From Sabulitectum sp964604135 (GTDB lineage: Bacteria; Fermentibacterota; Fermentibacteria; Fermentibacterales; JCC-6), in assembly GCA_964604135.1 (NCBI GenBank), contig CAZRXU010000091.1, positions 1-10,742 on the forward strand: a DNA stretch of 10,742 bases, given 5' to 3'. Of this stretch, positions 6,195 through 10,742 are shown piece by piece (positions within the stretch are counted from its first letter, which is position 1; every line of letters starts with the position of its first letter). The notes under the pieces are model-generated. The model had not been told where the DNA came from, did no database searches, and worked only from the letters and a program-made list of their open reading frames with translations. Position numbers and translations under genes: made by a program.

Positions 6195-7532
6195 ATGCAG
6201 TTTTTACCAGAGGATGTTTTTGATCTTTGCCTTGATCGGGCAAAAAAACTTATGGGTCCTGAGAAATACAATTCCTGGTTGTCCAATGCCTCTTTTCGTT
6301 CTTTTGAAAATGGTGTTTTTACCATTGGTCTTGATTCCGAGATAAGAGCAAACTTTGTTACTCACAATTACAAAGACAACCTTGAAAAACTCCTAAGAGA
6401 ACTTTCTGGCAACCCTGACGTCTCCGTTGTTTTTACACATATACCTGAAACCCTATCTCTGGGCAAATTTTCTAATTCATCCAGACACGAACTGTTCTCT
6501 AACTTTCTAAAACCAGGCTATGTTTTCGACAGGTTTATCCAGGGACCTAATAATAGGCTTGCTTATGCAACGGCTTTCTCTGTTGCTTGTGAAATGGGGC
6601 ATTCCTCTTCAAACCCTTTGTTTATTTACGGTGGCGTTGGTCTTGGAAAAACCCATCTTATCCAGGCGATTGCTCACTATGTGAAAGCAAACCAGCCAGA
6701 TAAAACTTTCTGCTACATTTCCAGTGAAGAGTTTTTAACTATGTTCTTAAAAGCTATGATACCAAATAAAAACAATTTTATAGAACTTGAACACTTCAAA
6801 GATCGCTTTCGTAATTCTCACTACCTCATTATGGACGATGTTCAGTTTCTTTCTGACAAAGAAACTACTCAGGATCTTTTCTTTCATCTGTTTAACGATC
6901 TTTACCTTCGTGGAAGACAGATAATAGTTACTTCTGACCGCCCCCCTCACGAACTTGAACCCCTTGCAGAGCGTCTTATATCTCGTTTTCAATCCGGTAT
7001 GGTTGTTGACATCAAACCTCCTATGCTCGAAACAAGACTTGTAATACTTAACCAGAAATTGAAGGATGAAAACATTTTTCTTGATAAAGAAATTGTTTTC
7101 TACCTTGCCGAAACAGTTAAATCTAATGTCAGACAACTCGAAGGTGCTGTTAATCTTCTTGCGGCAAATATTAGAATACAGAACATAGATCTTACTCTTG
7201 ATAATGTGCGCTCTATTATCACTGAGTATCTTGGTGCCTCCTCCAGACGATTAAACCCATCAACGATAACTTCAACTGTTGGTGATTTCTTCGGAGTTAA
7301 CCCCAACGCACTCAAAGGTAAAAAAAGAAACAGAGAAATTCTTGTTCCAAGGCAGGTCTCCATGTTTCTTCTTCGTGAACTTACCAATCTCTCTCTCGAA
7401 GAAATTGGCAGTTTCTTCGGAAGAGATCACTCCACAGTTCTCAATGCCATTAAACGCATTAACTCCCTTATGTCTGAAGATTCTTTCTTCAAGAGAAAAG
7501 TCCTCGATTTACAGGAATCCCTTCTCGGTTGA
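6195..7532 (+). CDS. dnaA: Chromosomal replication initiator protein DnaA
   Basis: A 445-residue AAA+ initiator that binds DnaA boxes and melts the origin. Domain I (about 1-83, ending VSVVFTHIP) is followed by a short domain II of about 20 residues. Domain III begins near YVFDRFIQGPNNRLAY, with Walker A GGVGLGKT (146-153), Walker B LIMDD (211-215), the box VII region AERLISRF (258-265) and a sensor II segment VRQLEGAVN (312-320). Domain IV carries the helix-turn-helix signature GRDHSTV (409-415). I chose the ATG at 6195 because it has GGAG at 6183-6186 at good spacing and gives the normal N-terminus MQFLPEDVFD; the same frame is open upstream to 5988, but that part is hydrophobic and unlike DnaA. 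Hand counts give about 39% GC and more C than G on the coding strand, unusual for a leading-strand gene. Confidence 0.97.
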   Translation: MQFLPEDVFDLCLDRAKKLMGPEKYNSWLSNASFRSFENGVFTIGLDSEIRANFVTHNYKDNLEKLLRELSGNPDVSVVFTHIPETLSLGKFSNSSRHELFSNFLKPGYVFDRFIQGPNNRLAYATAFSVACEMGHSSSNPLFIYGGVGLGKTHLIQAIAHYVKANQPDKTFCYISSEEFLTMFLKAMIPNKNNFIELEHFKDRFRNSHYLIMDDVQFLSDKETTQDLFFHLFNDLYLRGRQIIVTSDRPPHELEPLAERLISRFQSGMVVDIKPPMLETRLVILNQKLKDENIFLDKEIVFYLAETVKSNVRQLEGAVNLLAANIRIQNIDLTLDNVRSIITEYLGASSRRLNPSTITSTVGDFFGVNPNALKGKKRNREILVPRQVSMFLLRELTNLSLEEIGSFFGRDHSTVLNAIKRINSLMSEDSFFKRKVLDLQESLLG

Positions 7533-7577
7533 TTTCTCTGTTAATATTTTCTGTATTTCTCCCCTTCTTTCTACTTT

Positions 7578-7586
7578 TGTTGATAA
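7578..7586 (-). promoter_or_regulatory. Candidate DnaA box (8/9)
   Basis: On the minus strand the site reads TTATCAACA, one mismatch from the strong box TTATCCACA. It is a single site in an AT-rich gap, so chance cannot be excluded. Confidence 0.4.
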
Positions 7587-7679
7587 CTTCTTATTTGTTA
7601 GCCCGTTTTGCACCTTTTTTGAACATTCTTCCAGCTCTGCTCTGTCTGTCAGAGGGTTACTTTTGAACAGTTTCTGAGG

Positions 7680-7685
7680 TATAAT
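7680..7685 (+). promoter_or_regulatory. Candidate -10 hexamer upstream of dnaN
   Basis: TATAAT is a perfect sigma-70-type -10 element about 60 bases before the dnaN ATG. No good -35 hexamer is seen at 16-18 bases upstream; TTGAAC (7662-7667) is too close. The AT-rich context makes chance matches fairly likely. Confidence 0.35.
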
Positions 7686-7744
7686 TACTATTACTGTATT
7701 TCTGTGTTTTAAGATTTATATACTGTATCTGTGGAGGGCTCCAA

Positions 7745-8863
7745 ATGGTAAAAATGCTTGTCGATTTAAGAACTCTTTTAAACGGTCTTAACACTGTTTC
7801 TGCCGCTCTTCCATCTAAAACCAGTCTTCCTTCTCTTTCTAATATTCTTCTTGAAACTGTTGGTGATCAGCTAAGGCTTGCGGCTACAGATCTTGATACA
7901 ACTGTAATTACTGTTATTCCTGCTACTATTTCTACACAGGGTTCCGTTGCTCTTCCTGGAAAAAAGTTGCTTGAGATTGTTCGAGAATTGTCTGGTTCCG
8001 ATGTCAGTATTACTACCAGTGGATCCAGAACTACAATTAGCTGCGACAAGAGTTCTTTCACCCTTCCAAGCAACAGCAAGGAAAGCTATCCATCTCTTCC
8101 TTCATCTGTATCAGAATCCGATAGTATCAGTCTACCACTTGACATAGTTAAACAGGCAATACGAAAAACGGTTTATGCTGTTGCCGGTGCCAGTGAAATT
8201 AGAGCTTCTCTTACCGGTCTTTTCTGGAAACTGAACCCGGAAAATCTAGAGATGGTAGCTACAGATGGTCACAGGCTTGCAAAAGTAAATTTGATCAGTG
8301 TTAACGCCGACACCACAATGGAAGTAATTCTTGCTCCCAAGGCTTTGAATCTTCTTCTTAAAATAGATTCCGATGAATCTGTTTTAATGTCTTCCCTGGG
8401 TTCCCAGATAAGTTTTCATATAGGAAGCATCAGCATTTTCAGTCGTATGATTGAGGGGCCCTATCCTCCCTACGAAAAAGTAATTCCTCAAGACAACAAT
8501 GACATTCTTAAAATAAACAGGGAAGATCTGTTTTCTGCTTTACGTAGAATGCGTATCATTGCAAATCCCGCAACTCATCAAATTATGTTTACTGTAGAAC
8601 GCAATCGTGTTATTCTGCACGCAGAAAACACAGACGCAGGAGAAGCAAAAGAAGAAATAGATGCCGTTTACGATAAAGATCCTCTTCAAATTGCCTTCAA
8701 CGGTAATCTGATTATGGATATTCTACGAAATATGAGCAGCGAAGATATTATCTTCCACTTGCATGACAGCAGCACAGCTGTGATAATCAAAGAACATGAA
8801 CCTTCAGATGAAACAGATTATCTTACGCTTGTCATGCCCGTGAGACTTCCAGACACCGTCTAA
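7745..8863 (+). CDS. dnaN: DNA polymerase III beta subunit (sliding clamp)
   Basis: A 372-residue protein of normal clamp length. The dimeric ring encircles DNA and holds DNA polymerase III and other repair or replication partners through a hydrophobic pocket. Three similar clamp domains are expected. Visible landmarks are SLPSLSNILLE near residue 27, ATDLDTTV (46-53), ATDGHRLA in domain 2, IEGPYPPYEKVIP between domains 2 and 3, and the typical C-terminal strand ending LVMPVRL. The ATG at 7745 is chosen for its strong GGAGG (7733-7737) seven bases upstream; a second ATG at 7754 would give a start closer to some family members. It is followed five bases later by the dciA-like gene. Confidence 0.97.
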   Translation: MVKMLVDLRTLLNGLNTVSAALPSKTSLPSLSNILLETVGDQLRLAATDLDTTVITVIPATISTQGSVALPGKKLLEIVRELSGSDVSITTSGSRTTISCDKSSFTLPSNSKESYPSLPSSVSESDSISLPLDIVKQAIRKTVYAVAGASEIRASLTGLFWKLNPENLEMVATDGHRLAKVNLISVNADTTMEVILAPKALNLLLKIDSDESVLMSSLGSQISFHIGSISIFSRMIEGPYPPYEKVIPQDNNDILKINREDLFSALRRMRIIANPATHQIMFTVERNRVILHAENTDAGEAKEEIDAVYDKDPLQIAFNGNLIMDILRNMSSEDIIFHLHDSSTAVIIKEHEPSDETDYLTLVMPVRLPDTV

Positions 8864-8868
8864 TTCTA

Positions 8869-9171
8869 ATGAAAAGTGTTCGGAATCTGGTTGATGATCT
8901 TTGGTCTGATCTGGGAGTAAACGAATTTCCTTCCAGAACACGCGCACTTAAGTACTGGAGTTCCGCTGCCGGGGAAAGAATATCTTCTCTTTGTTTTGTT
9001 GAAGGTTTTACAAAAACCACTGTTTTAGTAAGAGCACTTAACCCTGCCGTGGCCATGGAACTTAGATACAGAAGCAGAGAGATCATTGCTGTTTTGAATG
9101 ATTCTGCTGGAGAAGAACTTTTCAGTATTTTGAAAATTTTTGTTCGTCCAGTTAGTCACAGAGAAAGGTAA
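8869..9171 (+). CDS. DUF721 / DciA-like replicative helicase-associated protein
   Basis: A 100-residue protein with the DUF721 pattern: a tryptophan followed by a small-residue G-E-x-I turn (W30 to I39), then a strand and the segment TVLVRALNPAVAMELRYRS (51-69) leading into REIIAVLN. Family members (DciA) are known to interact with and help load the replicative helicase DnaB in bacteria that lack DnaC or DnaI. DUF721 genes commonly lie between recF and gyrB, and here the gene sits between dnaN and gyrB, which strengthens the call. The ATG is five bases after the dnaN stop, with no separate ribosome-binding site, so it is probably coupled to dnaN. It ends in a short basic tail (HRER). Confidence 0.8.
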   Translation: MKSVRNLVDDLWSDLGVNEFPSRTRALKYWSSAAGERISSLCFVEGFTKTTVLVRALNPAVAMELRYRSREIIAVLNDSAGEELFSILKIFVRPVSHRER

Positions 9172-9175
9172 CATT

Positions 9176-10742
9176 TTGACCGACAAAGGAGTAGCTGCAT
9201 ACGGAGCGGATTCTATTCAGATTCTTGAAGGTTTAGAGGCTGTTCGAAAAAGACCGTCTATGTACATTGGTTCCACATCATCAGCTGGTCTTCACCACCT
9301 TGTATATGAAGTTGTAGACAACAGTGTAGACGAAGCTCAGGGCGGTTATTGCAACACCATTGACGTTGTTCTTGAAAAAGATGGTTCCGTAGCTGTGTGG
9401 GATAACGGCAGAGGTATACCAACGGATATGCACCCAAAAATGGGAGTATCCGCCCTTCAGGTTGTAATGACTACTCTTCACGCAGGTGGAAAATTCGACG
9501 ACAGTTCCTACAAAGTTTCAGGAGGGCTCCACGGAGTTGGTGTCAGTGTTGTAAACGCGTTGTCCAGTTATCTTCATGTTGAGGTAAGGAAACAAAGCAG
9601 TACTTTTGTTCAAGATTATGCTAGGGGAATCCCCAATGCTCCTCTTAAAGAATTCAAGAAAACAAATCCTGAAACAGGTACATCCATAAAATTTATTCCC
9701 GATTCAGATATTTTTGAAACAACAGACTACAGTTTCGATATTCTTGCTAAAAGATTAAGAGAGCTAGCATTTCTTAACAGCGGCCTGCGCATTTCAATTA
9801 CAGACAACAGAACAGAAGAGGGCAAAACTAAAATCTTCAAATATGACGGAGGCATCAAATCTTTTGTTAGCTTTCTTAATGAAAACAAACACCCTCTGCA
9901 CTCTCCACCAATACAACTTACCCGGGAAGGCAAGCTGGATGATGGATCTTTTGTTCTAACCGATGTTGCCATTCAGTACAACTCCGGCTATCAGGAAGAT
10001 GTGTTCAGTTTTGCCAACAACATCAACACAGTAGACGGCGGAACTCACATGACAGGCTTTCGCTCTGCTCTTACCAGGTGTCTTAATGACTATGGATCAA
10101 AGAACGGCATGTTTAAGAAAACAGGCCAGACTTTCACGGGTAATGATGTTCGCGAGGGTCTATCTGCCGTGATAAGTATAAAAATTTCTAACCCGCAGTT
10201 TGAAGGTCAGACAAAAACAAGGCTTGGAAACAGAGAAATCAAAAGTGTTACAGAAACCATGGTGTATTCCGGTCTTGAGCAGTTTTTTGAAGAAAATCCT
10301 GTAATTGCCCGAAAGATTATTCAGAAATGTATCGACACCAGCGCTGCAAGACAGGCTGCCAGAAAAGCTCGTGAATTGACCAGAAGAAAGGGAGCTCTTG
10401 AAACAGCTTCACTGCCTGGTAAACTGGCAGACTGCACTGTTCGAAATTCAGATGAAGCTGAACTGTTTCTTGTTGAGGGGGATTCCGCAGGAGGAAGTGC
10501 AAAACAGGGAAGAAACAGGTACTTTCAGGCGATATTACCACTGAGAGGTAAAATTCTGAATGTTGAAAAAGCTCCTCTGCACAAAATTCTGAACAACAAG
10601 GAAATTCGCACACTGGTTACCGCTGCGGGCACGGGTATAGGGGAAGAAGACTTTGACATTGAAAAACTCCGCTACGGAAAAATTGTTATCATGACAGATG
10701 CTGATGTAGACGGGGCACACATAAGAACTCTTCTTCTCACAT
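9176..10742 (+). CDS. gyrB: DNA gyrase subunit B, N-terminal 522 codons (cut by window end)
   Basis: The ATPase and start of the TOPRIM region of a type IIA topoisomerase that introduces negative supercoils with GyrA. The GHKL ATPase motifs are DNSVDEA (48-54), DNGRGIP (76-82) and GGLHGVGVSVVNALS (116-130). QTKTRLGN lies in the transducer domain. TOPRIM shows EGDSAGG (434-440), LPLRGKILNVEKA and the metal-binding DADVD (508-512), after which the window ends. The start is TTG at 9176, preceded by GAAAGG at good spacing; no ATG occurs in frame before SMYIG, and the resulting N-terminus leading into YGADSIQILEGLEAVRKRP is normal. An upstream in-frame TTG at 9140 has no such site. ParE is a less likely alternative given the dnaN-dciA context. 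Confidence 0.95.
   Translation, partial: MTDKGVAAYGADSIQILEGLEAVRKRPSMYIGSTSSAGLHHLVYEVVDNSVDEAQGGYCNTIDVVLEKDGSVAVWDNGRGIPTDMHPKMGVSALQVVMTTLHAGGKFDDSSYKVSGGLHGVGVSVVNALSSYLHVEVRKQSSTFVQDYARGIPNAPLKEFKKTNPETGTSIKFIPDSDIFETTDYSFDILAKRLRELAFLNSGLRISITDNRTEEGKTKIFKYDGGIKSFVSFLNENKHPLHSPPIQLTREGKLDDGSFVLTDVAIQYNSGYQEDVFSFANNINTVDGGTHMTGFRSALTRCLNDYGSKNGMFKKTGQTFTGNDVREGLSAVISIKISNPQFEGQTKTRLGNREIKSVTETMVYSGLEQFFEENPVIARKIIQKCIDTSAARQAARKARELTRRKGALETASLPGKLADCTVRNSDEAELFLVEGDSAGGSAKQGRNRYFQAILPLRGKILNVEKAPLHKILNNKEIRTLVTAAGTGIGEEDFDIEKLRYGKIVIMTDADVDGAHIRTLLLT

Larger units (their letters stand above)
7533..7744. other. dnaA-dnaN intergenic region, alternative origin segment
   Basis: A 212-base AT-rich, pyrimidine-rich gap. 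It holds the window's best intergenic DnaA-box match, TGTTGATAA at 7578-7586 (8/9 to TGTGGATAA). The ten-mer CTGTATTTCT occurs at 7551-7560 and 7694-7703, with a related CTGTATCTGTG at 7723-7733. A weak five-base hairpin lies at 7640-7654. The gap must also carry the dnaN promoter or readthrough from dnaA. In Bacillus the unwinding element lies in this same gap, so a role in initiation is possible but unproven here. Confidence 0.45.

Noticed and set aside
6747..7387. Minus-strand open frames within dnaA.
   Set aside because: They lie wholly opposite conserved DnaA motifs and have no supporting start signals.
9176..10742. ParE (topoisomerase IV) instead of GyrB.
   Set aside because: The dnaN-dciA context favours gyrase B; the C-terminal part needed for a firm sequence-based split is outside the window.

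Overview
The window is the replication-origin neighbourhood of a bacterial chromosome. A leftward (minus-strand) block of RNA-modification, membrane-insertion and ribosome genes, parA(partial)-rsmG-mnmG-mnmE-yidC-yidD-rnpA-rpmH, meets a rightward block, dnaA-dnaN-dciA-gyrB(partial). The two blocks diverge from a 217-base intergenic region at 5978-6194. All the protein-coding genes belong to recognisable families. I found no mobile element, CRISPR array, tRNA or rRNA.

Organism: YidC has an N-terminal anchor, a periplasmic domain of more than 250 residues and a five-helix insertase core, which points to a diderm (Gram-negative-type) bacterium. Base composition is moderate: hand counts give about 39% GC in dnaA and about 47% in the start of gyrB. 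Several proteins, MnmE and the MnmG C-terminus above all, diverge clearly from the E. coli/Bacillus type, so a poorly sampled phylum is plausible. I cannot name a lineage from the sequence alone.

Left block (1-5977): eight genes are packed with overlaps of 4, 8, 17, 4, 20 and 4 bases and one 3-base gap, so they are probably a single translationally coupled operon read from rpmH toward parA. It supplies ribosomal protein L34, the RNase P protein, the membrane-insertion pair YidD/YidC, the tRNA-wobble enzymes MnmE/MnmG, the 16S rRNA methylase RsmG and then the chromosome-partitioning ATPase ParA. A perfect 16-base parS site (662-677) sits on the mnmG/rsmG junction and a 15/16 copy (1902-1917) lies inside mnmG. 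These give the partitioning system its centromere next to the origin.

Centre and right block (5978-10742): the rpmH-dnaA gap has no convincing DnaA box but carries a 17-base direct repeat flanking a hairpin, and a T-rich stretch before dnaA. The dnaA-dnaN gap (7533-7744) has one 8/9 DnaA-box match and a consensus -10 hexamer. dnaN is followed after 5 bases by a DUF721/DciA helicase-loader gene and then by gyrB. recF, usually found here, is absent. Hand-counted skew keeps C above G on the + strand through dnaA and turns only further right, so the functional origin may lie downstream of dnaA.

I do not see a new multi-gene system. The points of interest are the double-frame use of parS, the degenerate G domain of MnmE, the missing recF, and uncertainty over exactly where replication starts.
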